A stretch of 64,000 bases of DNA from Terebella lapidaria (GCA_949152475.1 OX424564.1:40050165-40114164); one strand, 5' to 3'; counted from the stretch's first letter, positions 42,163 to 54,375 are shown. Translations and numbers: made by a program. The notes: generated by a model from the sequence alone, not told the origin.

Positions 42163-45100
42163 GGCAGACATGTCTTATAACCGAGTACTGACAGACATGT
42201 CTTATATCCGAGTACTGACAGACATGTCTTATATCCGATTACTGACAGCCATGTCTTATAACCGAGTACTGACAGACATGTCTTATATCCGAGTACTGAC
42301 AGACATGTTTTATAACCGAGTACTGACAGACATGTCTTATATCCGATTACTGACAGCCATGTCTTATAACCGAGTACTGACAGGCATGTCTTATATCCGA
42401 GTACTGACAGACATATTTTATAACCGACTACTGACAGACATGTCTTATATCCGATTACTGACAGCCATGTCTTATAACCGAGTACTGACAGACATGTCTT
42501 ATATCTGAGTACTGACAGACATGTCTTATAACCGAGTACTGACAGACATGTCTTAAATCCGAGTACTGACAAACATGTCTTATATCTGAGTACTGACAGC
42601 CATGTCTTATAACCGAGTACTGACAGCCATGTCTTATATCTGAGTACTGACAGCCATGTCTTATAACCGACTACTGACAGACATGTCTTATATCCGATTA
42701 CTGACAGCCATGTCTTATAACCGAGTACTGACAGACATGTCTTATATCTGAGTACTGACAGACATGTCTTATAACCGAGTACTGACAGACATGTCTTATA
42801 TCTGAGTACTGACAGACATGTCTTATAACCGAGTACTGACAGACATGTCTTATATCTGAGTACTGACAGCCATGTCTTATAACCGAGTACTGACAGACAT
42901 GTCTTATATCCGAGTACTGACAGCCATGTCTTATATCTGAGTACTGACAGCCATGTCTTATAACCGAGTACTGACAGCCATGTCTTATATCCGATTACTG
43001 ACAGCCATGTCTTATAACCGAGTACTGACAGACATGTCTTATATCCGAGTACTGACAGCCATGTCTTATAACCGAGTACTGACAGGCATGTCTTATATCC
43101 GAGTACTGACAGACATATTTTATAACCGAGTACTGACAGACATGTCTTATATCCGAGTACTGACAGACATATTTTATAACCGAGTACTGACAGACATGTC
43201 TTATATCCGAGTACTGACAGCCATGTCTTATATCTGAGTACTGACAGCCATGTCTTATAACCGAGTACTGACAGGCATGTCTTATATCCGAGTACTGACA
43301 GACATATTTTATAACCGAGTACTGACAGACATGTCTTATATCCGAGTACTGACAGACATATTTTATAACCGAGTACTGACAGACATGTCTTATATCCGAG
43401 TACTGACAGCCATGTCTTATATCTGAGTACTGACAGCCATGTCTTATAACCGAGTACTGACAGACATGTCTTATATCCGAGTACTGACAGCCATGTCTTA
43501 TATCTGAGTACTGACAGCCATGTCTTATAACCGAGTACTGACAGCCATGTCTTATATCTGAGTACTGACAGCCATGTCTTATATCCGAGTACTGACAGCC
43601 ATGTCTTATAACCGAGTACTGACAGCCATGTCTTATATCTGGGTACTGACAGCCATGTCTTATATCTGAGTACTGACAGACATGTCTTATAACCGAGTAC
43701 TGACAGCCATGTCTTATATCTGAGTACTGACAGACATGTCTTATAGCCGAGTACTGACAGACATGTCTTAAATCCGAGTACTGACAGCCATGTCTTATAA
43801 CCGAGTACTGACAGATATGTCTTATATCTGGGTACTGACAGACATGTCTTAAATCCGAGTACTGACAGCCATGTCTTATATCTGAGTACTGACAGCCATG
43901 TTTTATATCCGAGTACTGACAGCCATGTCTTATATCCGAGTACTGACAGACATGTCTTATAACCGAGTACTGACAGCCATGTCTTATATCTGAGTACTGA
44001 CAGATATGTCTTATATCTGAGTACTGACAGATATGTCTTATATCTGAGTACTGACAGACATGTCTTATAACCGAGTACTGACAGCCATGTCTTATATCTG
44101 AGTACTGACAGATATGTCTTATATCTGAGTACTGACAGACATGTCTTATATCTGAGTACTGACAGCCATGTTTTATATCCGAGTACTGACAGCCATGTCT
44201 TATATCCGAGTACTGACAGACATGTTTTATAACCGAGTACTGACAGACATGTCTTATATCTGAGTACTGACAGCCATGTCTTATATCTGAGTACTGACAG
44301 ATATGTCTTATATCTGAGTACTGACAGACATGTCTTATAACCGAGTACTGACAGGCATGTCTTATAACCGAGTACTGACAGACATATTTTATAACCGAGT
44401 ACTGACAGCCATGTCTTATATCTGAGTACTGACAGACATGTCTTATAACCGAGTACTGACAGCCATGTCTTATATCTGAGTACTGACAGACATGTCTTAT
44501 AACCGAGTACTGACAGACATGTCTTAAATCCGAGTACTGACAGCCATGTCTTATATCTGAGTACTGACAGCCATGTCTTATATCCGAGTACTGACAGCCA
44601 TGTCTTATAACCGAGTACTGACAGCCATGTCTTATATCTGGGTACTGACAGCCATGTCTTATATCTGAGTACTGACAGACATGTCTTATAACCGAGTACT
44701 GACAGACATGTCTTAAATCCGAGTACTGACAGCCATGTCTTATATCTGAGTACTGACAGCCATGTCTTATATCCGAGTACTGACAGCCATGTCTTATAAC
44801 CGAGTACTGACAGCCATGTCTTATATCTGGGTACTGACAGCCATGTCTTATATCTGAGTACTGACAGACATGTCTTATAACCGAGTACTGACAGACATGT
44901 CTTAAATCCGAGTACTGACAGACATGTCTTATATCTGAGTACTGACAGCCATGTCTTATATCCGAGTACTGACAGCCATGTCTTATAACCGAGTACTGAC
45001 AGCCATGTCTTATATCTGAGTACTGACAGCCATGTCTTATAACCGAGTACTGACAGCCATGTCTTATATCTGGGTACTGACAGCCATGTCTTATAACCGA

Positions 45101-45255
45101 GTACTGACAGCCATGTCTTATATCTGGGTACTGACAGCCATGTCTTATATCTGAGTACTGACAGACATGTCTTATAACCGAGTACTGACAGCCATGTCTT
45201 ATATCCGAGTACTGACAGATATGTCTTATATCCGATTACTGACAGCCATGTCTTA
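42163..45255 (+). repeat. 27-bp minisatellite, about 114 units
   Basis: The unit ATGTCTTATAACCGAGTACT plus GACAGAC has no internal indels over long stretches. Variants are ACC/TCC/TCT before GAG and ACATG/CCATG/GCATG. Types often alternate, giving a 54-bp higher-order pattern. It begins 37 bases after the donor of the candidate exon, so it would lie in the first coding intron. Because 27 is divisible by 3, open frames on both strands (MSYNRVLTD type) arise by chance. Confidence 0.97.
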
Positions 45256-45355
45256 TTGGATTGGATTGGATTTATTCAGGGGGTGAGCCCTCAGGATAAC
45301 CCACGAAATTGCACGCACTTATTTCCAGTGGGGTCCTGTATTATGTCATGTGTGT
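45253..45355 (-). mobile_element. SINE 3' part embedded in the minisatellite
   Basis: Nearly identical to 45664-45777, starting at the same junction CATGTCTTA/TTGG. On the minus strand it ends with an (AATCC)n tail. It is 411 bases left of the fuller copy, so probably one duplication copied SINE tail and minisatellite together. Confidence 0.75.
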
Positions 45356-45666
45356 ACTGCCATGTCTTATAACCGAGTACTGACAGGCATGTCTTATATC
45401 CGATTACTGACAGACATGTCTTATATCCGAGTACTGACAGACATGTTTTATAACCGAGTACTGACAGCCATGTCTTATATCCGATTACTGACAGACATGT
45501 CTTATATCCGAGTACTGACAGACATATTTTATAACCGAGTACTGACAGACATGTCTTATATCCGAGTACTGACAGACATATTTTATAACCGAGTACTGAC
45601 AGACATGTTTTATAACCGAGTACTGACAGGCATGTCTTATATCCGAGTACTGACAGCCATGTCTTA
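45356..45666 (+). repeat. 27-bp minisatellite, right block (about 11 units)
   Basis: Same unit as 42163-45255, rich in the ATATTTTATAACC variant. Confidence 0.95.
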
Positions 45667-46018
45667 TTGGATTGGATTGGATTTATTCAGGGGGTGAGCC
45701 CTCAGGATAACCCACGAAATTGCACGCACTTATTTCCAGTGGGGTCATGTATTATGTCATGTGTGTACTGCATTGTCAGAATTTCTATAGCGGCCTGAAG
45801 CAGATCAGGGTACATCTATCAGCTTCCCCGTCACCACCGCTGAGAATCCCGGTGCAGCAACCGTAATCCTCACCCAGCACCAAGTTTAATGTCCTTTCCG
45901 GGCCGAAGGACAACATATCAAGTGCTAAATTCGCCAGGGAGTGAGCCCTGGGATCGAACCCGGGACCACTCGTTTGTGAGGCGAGCGCTCTACCACTGAG
46001 CAACTGACACCCGATATA
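45664..46018 (-). mobile_element. tRNA-Val-derived SINE
   Basis: Read on the minus strand, 46010 to 45945 looks like a tRNA: A-box region TTGCTCAGTGGTAGAGCGC, anticodon loop CTCACAA (anticodon CAC, Val) and B box GGGTTCGATCCC. A ~270-base unrelated body follows, ending in CTGAATAAATCC and an AATCC repeat tail at 45664. It would be copied by RNA polymerase III and moved by a LINE. The 89-codon minus frame at 45785 is SINE sequence, not a gene. Confidence 0.85.
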
Positions 46019-46040
46019 TGAGTACTGAGTACTGACAGGC

Positions 46041-46360
46041 ATATCTAGGCCCAAAATCTAGGCTCAAAATACACAAGAAGGTTTAATATTCAGTTTTTGG
46101 CTGTTTTCTCAAAAACTATATGATAGGTTTTGAAATTTTTTGTTTCAAAACATGCTAATTGGGCTCTCTGGCATTGTGTATAGAGATGGAGTGCCTTGAA
46201 TTGCTCAAAAGGCCCAAAATCTAGGCTCAAGTGACCCAAAAAGGCCAAAAATTCAGTTTTTGGCTGTTTTCTCGAATCCTGTTTGATCAGTTTTGAAAAT
46301 TTTGTGTTGAAACATGCCAATTGAGGTCCTTAACATTGTATAGAAAGAAAGAGTGAATTG
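46041..46360 (+). repeat. Two-copy ~165-bp direct repeat
   Basis: GGCCCAAAATCTAGGCTCAA appears twice (46049 and 46210), each followed by TCAGTTTTTGGCTGTTTTCT. It resembles the family A interior (ACTGTCTGATCAGTTTTGA). Confidence 0.75.
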
Positions 46361-48740
46361 AGTCTCTGAAAAGGCCGGATATGTGGGCTCAATAGGCCCT
46401 AAAATACCCAATATGCGCAGATTGAGGTTTTTATAATAAGCATGTAGGAATCATACATGGCACATCTTTTGATGACCTTGAAGTTGGCCTCAGAGACCTT
46501 GTAGGCTAAATTTCAAAGTCACAGGGACCTGAGATGTGCGAATTTGCCTCAGTTTGCGGACGATGTTCCAATATATGAAAATACAGGCCGTCACTTCCCG
46601 ACGCCACTGCCCTGAATACAGGAACAAGGATAAGGGTGCGTCGGACTAGTAAATATTGAAATAATTTAATAAAATGGGAAACTTCTTACCCCATCGCACA
46701 TCAGTTGTAAGAAAGTTGCCTCGAACTAAGTTCCCTACTCCTCTTATTACTCAGTATATTTATCAGAGATAAAGGTGGCAGACAGATAGAATGGCATCCA
46801 CATTTAGTGGATCATGGTGTAACATAATAGTAGTATAATTGGGGTGCAAATTCCCAGAGGCCCAAAGAGCATGGTCCCAAAGTCAGTGCCGACATACCAG
46901 TATTAATATTTAGCAAGACAAACATGGTTTGTTCTCGATAGGATAAAAGGCCTAGATAGAAAACAAGATGAACGGTGCCACAGGTATGACCCACAGGCCC
47001 AACACACTCCTTTTCTGACCTCTATTTTGCCTTCTCTTTCGTATTTTAGGCTTGATTGTTGTCGTGAAAAGGCACCGACATAGCCTACATTAACGGTGAT
47101 CCATGTTCACACGACAAAAACACCCGTCTGCCTACAGATTCTCTACAAATCGCACTCAAATATCGTCAATTTACGCACAGTGTGACAAGTGACGTTCGCC
47201 GCGACCAGATCGCATGCGATTGGCGTGCAACCGAGTCGCTGCAACTCACTCACATAGTCTGAGGGCAAGCTTAAATCAAACCTGCATTGTCTCCGGTTTT
47301 GAAATTCCTCAATATTTCTGACAATTAGATGAGGAAATGCACAGATTTGTAAAAATTCAAATGTGGCTTCATGCCAGACCCTGTGTTTAATCGACAACTT
47401 GATGTTTCTCATCATGTGTAGCATAGGTCTGAAATAATAACATTGATGGAGTTGCTGACCTGTGTACAGTAATAAAATCGCATATGGGTTTTTTTACATG
47501 GATTTGTGATACTAACAGACGATTCGAGAGTTTTCAACACATATATTCTACCCCTCAAATCATTGTTATGTTGACATAGAATTGTGTTTGTGTACGAAAG
47601 CCCCATCGCATTACCATAGTCATTAAATTTGCTACAAATCGCATTACCATAGTCTGACATTCGCGTTACCCTAGCCAGGACACAATTGTCCACACTCCGT
47701 TTCCACTAATATATCACCAAATGACTCATCGCACATAATCGGGAATAACCTACATGTATGGATATTTATACACGTTATATGCATAGAAATTCACGAGCAA
47801 GTTCGAACCACAAGTGCCTGTCGCCATTTTTGACTATGGTAATGCGCGTTACCATAGTCGGTTTCGGCATGATAATTGTCAATGTCACGTCTGACACAAA
47901 TTGTGTAAATTGGCCTCAGGGGCTGAATCACTTGCACATACTGCTTGGGAATGCATTATCAACATATAGAAATGCATATATATAGTGCATGTTTCGTTGA
48001 ACTTGAGGTTTACTTCAGACAACTGTAAAATTTGTGATTTTCTCCGTATTCACAAACTTCACAAGTCTGTATTTCTGTCCAGGCCGGACTGGCCAAAGCC
48101 AGTCGGCCTGGGTTCTGTGTTTGGAGACAGACAACAACGATGTGGATAGTTTGAAGTCAAATCCAAAACTGACTTTATTGAAAGCCTTGCCGGCATATAT
48201 ATGGACAAGAGCACATTAATTGGATCCTGCCTCCTCCCCTGTACATGTACATTGAATAAACACAGACTAGCTGTGATTACATTCCCCTGGCGGGACTTGG
48301 CATCTTAATCAATATCCAGAACAGCAGGGGTTGGAGTCACTCAATGAAACACCTAGCTTCATGTGTACATGACATGCAAGAGCAGATGGCCCATCCTGAT
48401 TACATTTTCTGATAATAATTAACGAACATTTTGAACTGAATTAATTACTGCAATGTGGATCTTACACAACCTTGAAGGCGAAATTTTGTTCACACACGAC
48501 CTGATATGTGTAACTGGGCTTCTACAGACAAAATACTTGCAAATAGAGCGTATATGTGCACTATGGATATTCATATGCAGCACACATAATGGTTACATTA
48601 AAATACACAATGTCATTTATCATCCACCGTAATAATTGATTTTGGTGCGCATGTGACATGTCCATATGTACTGTGTTGTGGATGCATACATCAATATGTT
48701 CTTTCAGCACAGAAAATTTGTTAATATAATTTTTTCAGCT
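46361..48740. other. No supported gene; two perfect small hairpins
   Basis: Short frames only. GACTATGGTAA-tgcgcg-TTACCATAGTC at 47832-47859 is a perfect 11-bp stem, and the half-site ATTACCATAGTC recurs at 47615 and 47645. CAGGCCGgACTGGC-caaa-GCCAGTCGGCCTG at 48080-48110 has one bulged base. Two AATAAA motifs near 48255. Confidence 0.55.
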
Positions 48741-48902
48741 TACCGGACCTATGACCGATATTCTAAATTACTATATACCTGCGATGTTATTCGTCCGCAT
48801 AACACTGTTTGTGCGCTGTACGATAACAACGCTTAGCGGGCAAATACGAGGTTAAATATCAGGGCAAATACTGGCCGGCCCCCCCTGCCCGCTGTCAACG
48901 AT

Positions 48903-48984
48903 CGCGCATGCGCATCTAATGACATTACCATAATACATGCACGTGTCCTATTGGCTATTGCGTTGATCTTTTCACGGTATATAA
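48903..48984 (+). promoter_or_regulatory. Promoter-like cluster: NRF-1, E-box, inverted CCAAT, TATA
   Basis: CGCGCATGCGCA (48903-48914) fits the NRF-1 consensus exactly. CACGTG is at 48940, ATTGG (inverted CCAAT) at 48950 and TATATAA at 48978. The order and spacing resemble an animal promoter reading to the right. No clear exon follows; the transcript would start in an inverted repeat. Confidence 0.4.
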
Positions 48985-48995
48985 TAAACACAACA

Positions 48996-49130
48996 TCACC
49001 TGATTTTTCCAGGATGTGCCCCGATATTTGGCCTTGATCCCGGCATTTGCCCTCGGCCTCCGGCCTCGGTCTAATACTCGGGATCTCGGGCAAATATCAG
49101 GTTACATACTGGAAAAACCAGGTAATATTG
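48996..49130. repeat. Imperfect long inverted repeat
   Basis: CACCTGATTTTTCCAGGATG on the left is mirrored by ACTGGAAAAACCAGGT on the right, with CCCGATATTTG against CAAATATCAGG between. The loop is CCTCGGCCTCCGGCC. Confidence 0.6.
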
Positions 49131-49198
49131 TCTATATATTGTCTTGGTATTGTGTCCGCCGCACGTCCGTCCGTTTAGCCGTCCGTCTGTCCGCATTT

Positions 49199-50402
49199 TT
49201 AGGTTACCGAACTTTTTGTTGGTCCGATAACCTATTGGCATGGCGTTGCGTCCGTCCCTGAATTTTTTGCTTTATTTAATGATGGAAGGCACGGAAATCC
49301 GCTGAAACACATATAGCATGTGAGGCTATCGTCGTAATGATTTATTTTTATCTTGTAAATTTTTGACAAAATAAAATAAATCGTGGCAATTTTTTTCAAT
49401 TTTTGCTATAGAAGTATGAAAATGGTACACAGTTGCCGTTTGACTCCAAGGTGAAGTATGCCAAATCATAACTCGATATCATTTAGCATCGCACAAATAT
49501 CAGCAAAAAAATGTGTAAGCGAGTTTTAAAAATCAGAGTATAGTCTGCTGGATGAATTCCCTGGGGCTAAATATAAAAGAAACAAAAAACAAATGGCTAA
49601 TCATTCTCCAGGCTAATGGGCTCCCTAAAATTTGTGTACTACTTAGATATTCTCAGAGGTCAGCGCAAGTAACAGGTCAACAAATTGTTCAATGTCCGGC
49701 CGAAAATATTGGCTTAAATTCAGAATCTCTCTCGATCCTGCCGAAATTGTGGATACAGTTTTTGAAATATCCCAGGCACTATCATTCCGAACGGGTAGAG
49801 TATCTTCGATGTCTTGCTTGCTTTTCCGTGCAAGCATCAACGGATACAAGCCAACAAAGGGTCACCTCCCGTTGTCTTGTCTTTCTTCAGGATGGCCTTC
49901 ATCCGTATCAGACATGATGATATTGATGGATCAGCATACGGACTTGATAAATCATATGTGTCGAGAACAGAGCAATAGTCTCAGCATACGTACCGCACGT
50001 TTCAACCTTCAGAAAAACGGTAGTACTCGGTGTGTGCACAAAAAAACGCAAGATTTGATAATCTGACGCATGGACGCACGCTATGAAAATGGACGGTCGG
50101 CGGTGGTGGGTTTTGGCCTTTAAAGTTTATGGTTGAATCTTTCTGAAATTTTGCACAAAAAAGTCTAAAAATATTTCCCGAGGGGTGGTATTTTTTATTT
50201 TTTTTATTTTCGCATTTTTCTCAAAATGGCGGCCGTTTTCGACGAAAAATGGCCATTTTTTGACTTTATCGGCCATTTTCTCAGAAACTGTTCAGTACTC
50301 TTTTTCTATTTTATGCATTAGACTCCCCTTATGTATCTTTGCGACATGTATAAGTTTCATTGCTCTTGAATCGCCGGTCTCCGTGTTGCGGCCATTTTGA
50401 AT
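49199..50402 (+). mobile_element. Family A element carrying a foreign ~840-bp segment
   Basis: The 5' end TTAGGTTACCGAAC with GGTCCGATAACCTATTGG is present to 49258. Family A text resumes at 50100 (GGCCTTTAAAGTTTATGG, then GGCGGCCGTTTTCG and a CATTTTGA block) up to about 50402. The segment between does not match any other family A copy in the window. No 3' end. Confidence 0.6.
49643..49915 (-). pseudogene. Unidentified coding-like segment inside a family A element
   Basis: Minus strand, from an ATG at 49915 to a stop at 49643 in one frame, with at least one break. Its composition is that of a soluble globular protein, unlike the repeats: KQDIEDTLPVRNDSAWDISK, then TVSTISAGSREILNLSQYF and RPDIEQFVDLLLALTSENI at its end, with MSDTDEGHPEER at the start. 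I do not recognise the family. It could be a captured host exon, a processed gene copy or a remnant of another element. Confidence 0.35.
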
Positions 50403-50585
50403 TAAAGACCTAGTGGCATGCTGATGAAAGTGCTTTTCATTTAGTCTATTATGAATAGTTTTCAGTGAATTCAAATGAATTTTACAAATACAATTAATAG
50501 GTTTCGAGATATTGAATCAAATAGGCACTCCTTCCGTAATTTGCCGAAGATTTTGATCACGATTTTAGTGTGGGTCACGTGGTTG

Positions 50586-50927
50586 GTGACGTCAGTTGAG
50601 GCAGACTTAAAAGTACATGTAGCCAGCAAGGTAGACTGCATGTCGCATATTCATTCCCCTGGAGTATGTTAGACAATTCAAATGATCGGGTGAGATAGCG
50701 GCATTATGACATTTTTTTGTCTTGATATTTAGAATCAGTAGTATTTATTCACCCGGAACGAAGGTTTGTTGAACAGCAGGATGTCCAGTATTTGCTGGTT
50801 TTAGCGTGTTTTCATTTGAATCTCATGCGTTTTTGAGTTGTTTTCCATCTTTGAGCTGACCGCCCAAATTACGTATTTTACGTTTTTGGCCAGCCATCGA
50901 AACACTTTCTGCCTCAACTGACGTCAC
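50586..50927. repeat. 20-bp perfect inverted repeats 300 bp apart
   Basis: GTGACGTCAGTTGAGGCAGA at 50586-50605 recurs inverted at 50908-50927. Each arm contains the CRE-type palindrome TGACGTCA. It may mark a small TIR element or a foldback; I see no target duplication and no frame in between. Confidence 0.7.
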
Positions 50928-51022
50928 GATTACGGAAACTGCCGAAGCTATTTTTTTCATTGGCATGAGAAGGCGATTTCAAAACTGGCTCAATATAATC
51001 GATTACATGTCGCTATTATTAA

Positions 51023-51074
51023 TTAGGCATCCCGATTGAAAATCGGGAGGCCTCATGTTTTTGTCTGTTTTTTT

Positions 51075-51106
<32 letters not shown>

Positions 51107-52401
51107 TTTTTCTTCCGCCGTTTGGTTTCCGGATCATAACTCTTGAACGCCTCGATCTATCTTTCCGAAATTTTCACAGCTCATCCGAAATACTTTGCTT
51201 CTAACCCCTATTGTTTTTCGTCGAGATCCGAAATCCAAGATGGCCGCCAGCGGCCATTTTGGAAAAAAAAATCGGGCGATTCCTGTCAATGTCATAATTT
51301 GATTCAGGCAATTTCCAGAGGAAAAAAAATTTTGTAGGTGCATTTTTTTTTTTTTTTGGACTTAGAATTTTTCCCTCGCCTGCGCCCATGCAGATGTAAT
51401 ACTGTAACTGAGCCATGCTACTGTATTCACTGACTGCATCCTGCATGTCCAGCATGAGGCTAGGCTCTGCCCTCTCAGCCAGTGCAGGAGATCAGCCAGT
51501 CTGTCCAGCACAGCAATGGGCTCTGCCCCTCTCAGCCAGCCCTGCTCAGTCATGCCTTACAAGATCAGCCAGTCTGTCCAGCTCAGAAATAGGCTCCGCC
51601 CCTCTCAGCCAGCCCTGCTCAGTCATGCCTGACAAGATCAGCCAGTCTGTCCAGCACAGAAATAGGCTCCACCCCTCTCAGCCAGCCCTGCTCAGTCATG
51701 CCTGACAAGTGATACAGCTAGCATGTCCAACATGACCCTAGGCTCATATCCATGCATTATCCCTCACTCCCCCCTCCAAAGCCTGGTTTACTAGTGTGTG
51801 TACATAGTAAAAGAATGAAGTTCCATCCCACAGAATACAATAGTTGGTTAATAAGCCAACACACATGACACAACATGCTTGGGGAATGATTTGCCCTGTC
51901 TGCATTTATATTGTACAAACATGTATTGTTTGAATGTTTTGTTATTCAACTCTATTTCACATGCAATGACCGAATCATCATTGTTTTAGTTAGCTGGCAA
52001 ATGTTTGGCTTTGGTTATAATATGAATGCGAAAATTCCGCCGTATTGTACAAGTTTTGAAATCACAAAATTGGCCAAGATGACACAGCATTCTTTTAGTC
52101 ACGTATCATTTTATATTTGACAGGAGCACCTGAAAAATATCACGAACATTCTGATTAAATATACTAGTACGCTGAATAATATTGACTGGGTAATTGTCCA
52201 TTCATTTGGGGTGGCAAATGTCTGGTGGGCCAAGTTGTCAAGATGATAAAAAGCAGTTCTGGTAAGAAACTGTCTGATGAGCTCTCACTCTTACCCACAT
52301 ACAATGGCCTATGTATCCTTTTTTCTCAGTCCAGTATGACCATTTGAAATGATAAGAACAAAATGGGGGATGCCACAAAGCCTATAGGCTTTTATGTCTA
52401 G
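51023..52401 (+). mobile_element. Family E Helentron-like element
   Basis: 5' hairpin CCCGATT-gaa-AATCGGG (51031-51047) within TTAGGCATCCCG...GGGAGGCCTC. A long T-run and the TTCCGCCGTTTGG module shared with family C follow. 3' end: GGGATGCC at 52367-52374 (inverse of 5' GGCATCCC), hairpin AAAGCC-tata-GGCTTT (52377-52392), then TATGT-CTAG at 52401. Includes a ~73-bp tandem block at 51463-51712. Single copy in the window. Confidence 0.75.
51463..51712 (+). repeat. ~73-bp tandem repeat in family E
   Basis: Three to four units with CAGCCCTGCTCAGTCATGCC and GATCAGCCAGTCTGTCCAGC. Confidence 0.9.
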
Positions 52402-52500
52402 TTACCAATTAACGTGAACATCTATTTTATCACCAAATGTTCACAATAGCTTCATCTGGAAATGAATAAAATCATATAACGGTACCTTGCTACTATGACT

Positions 52501-53059
52501 TTAAGGCATTTCAGCAGAAATGCCTTTATGGTTCTGTCAAAAACCACTTTTTTCTTCTTTTTTTTCACTTTTTGGTTTCCGCCCGATAACTTCGATAACG
52601 GACGTTATTTCCGGACACATCGCCCTAGACAAACATGTCTTAAAGGTATTAGGTATGAGCTTTGACCTTGACCTTAAATTTTCTCACCGAGTCGTCATTT
52701 TTCGTTTTTGTCGATATCTCGGAAACAGTGCGTCGTAGAGCTAAACGGACGTTATTTTCGGACTCGTGGCACTAGACAAAAATATCTAAGGGGTGAACTT
52801 TGTCTTTGACCCGAAATTTTTTTGCCAAGTCGGCATTTTTCATCTTCGTCGTTATCACGGAAACTGTGTGACCTAGAGCAAAACAGACATTAGACAGATA
52901 GTCTTTGGAATATCAAGTTTGTCCTTCACATACAAGTAATTGCATAAATGTCTTATAGATCTCATTGGGAGCTTCGTCATGTTTTTCCTGAGTCAGCATT
53001 TTGTTTTTTTCATGTTTAACCCTGAAATGCCTCCAAGGCCTTTAGGCCTTGACGTCAAG
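52501..53059 (+). mobile_element. Family C Helentron-like element, short copy
   Basis: 5' hairpin AAGGCATTTC-agca-GAAATGCCTT, about two core units, then CTGAAATGCCTCC, GGCCTTTAGGCC and GACGTCAAG where CTAG is expected. The end is mutated. Confidence 0.7.
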
Positions 53060-54123
53060 TTTTTGACAGATCGGCGAAAAATTTTTTTTTTTTGCCCCAA
53101 ATCGCGTTACTATACATTTCAGGCCATTTCTAGGCAAAACAACCCCCTGAAGAAAAAAATTGGACTTGAAGAATTTTTGGCATGTTGTCCCTGCATAATG
53201 GGAGCTGCCAGGACTGTACTCATAGAATGCTTGAAGATAGAGCTTATATTTTGACACTTTCAAATAGGAAGTCATATATGGCAATTTGTGAGGTGAATTT
53301 GACCTTCGATGACATTGAAAGGTCAAAACGGCTTTTTTTTTAACAACGCTCGATTTTGGACGGCCATTTGCTCTAGAAACGGTTCAGATGGATTTCAGGT
53401 TTTTGTTTCAAATGATCTCTCTTACCTTCGCGACATATATAAGTTGCTTTGCTTGCGAATCGCTCGGAAGTGGGCCATTTTGGCCCAAACTTGGCCCAAA
53501 TGGGACTTTCCCGTGTTAAATCTTCCTATGCTTTATAATGGGACACATTACTGCTAATATCTCACTTAATATTGAGATTAGAGATTAGGAATTAATTGTG
53601 ATCATATAGGAAAAATATATGCTGAATATTCTCACGACCTTGAACTTGACCTTTGATCGCATTTTGAAGGTCACATCACAAAATGGCTAATATCCCGCTT
53701 ATTATCAACTTTACAGCTTAGGAATCAATTGTCGACATATAGAAAATGATATATTTCGATGACTTTGAATTTGACCTTGACCTTATTTCTAAGGTCAGAG
53801 CACAAAATGGCTGGTTTCTCACTTATTATCGTCTTTAAAGCTTAGGAATCAACCGCGAACATAGAGGAAATGATATATGCTGAATATTCTCATGATCTTG
53901 AACTTGATTTTCGACCTATTTTTTAAGGTCAGATCACAAATGGCTGATATCTCGCTTATTATCAACTTCACAGCTTAGGAATCAATTGTGGTCAAACTCC
54001 AAATGATATATGCTGAATATTCTCGTGACTTCGAATTGAGCAATGACCTCATTTTCAAGGTCATGGGACAAAAGACTAATATCTAAAATATAATTGTCCG
54101 GTAATCTTTCTTAGCCCTTGGAC
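53060..54123 (+). mobile_element. Family A interior and 3' end
   Basis: Starts at the TTTTTGACAGATCGGCG block, runs through several units of 'ACATATAGGAAATGATATAT ... GACCTTGAA' type, and ends GTCCGGTAATCT and TTAGCCC-tt-GGACTAA near 54120. Confidence 0.65.
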
Positions 54124-54375
54124 TAATTTTTATCTTTAAAATTGATAGAACCTCAAAAGAAGGGCATTTTTTTGTGTTTTATGTTACTCAAAATGGCAGT
54201 CGTGTTCGTAAAAAAATGCCGATTTTGGAAGTTTGGCGGCCATTTTATCAAAATCAGTCCAATAACCTTTATTCTAATTCATGCATAGGACTCTTAATAG
54301 GTCTATACATGTACCCTTCGTGGCGTATATAAATTTCGTTATCCTTGTATCCCCGGTCTGCGCATGAAGCTCTTT
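54124..54375 (+). mobile_element. Older family A interior fragment
   Basis: TATCTTTAAAATTGATAG, CAAAATGGCAG and GGCGGCCATTTTATC match the region after the 5' hairpin of family A. The next 5' end is inserted at its right edge. Confidence 0.5.

Noticed and set aside
42123-45697. Open frames of 94-149 codons on both strands in the 27-bp array
   Set aside because: They are translations of a repeat whose period is a multiple of three, with no start context or splice evidence.
45945-46010. A tRNA-Val(CAC) gene on the minus strand
   Set aside because: It continues into a SINE body with an AATCC tail, and the anticodon stem has a mismatch, so it is the SINE head.
45785-46054. 89-codon minus-strand frame
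   Set aside because: Lies wholly in the SINE.
52274-52280. CTGATGA as the core of a hammerhead ribozyme
   Set aside because: No GAAA block and no matching stems at the required distance.
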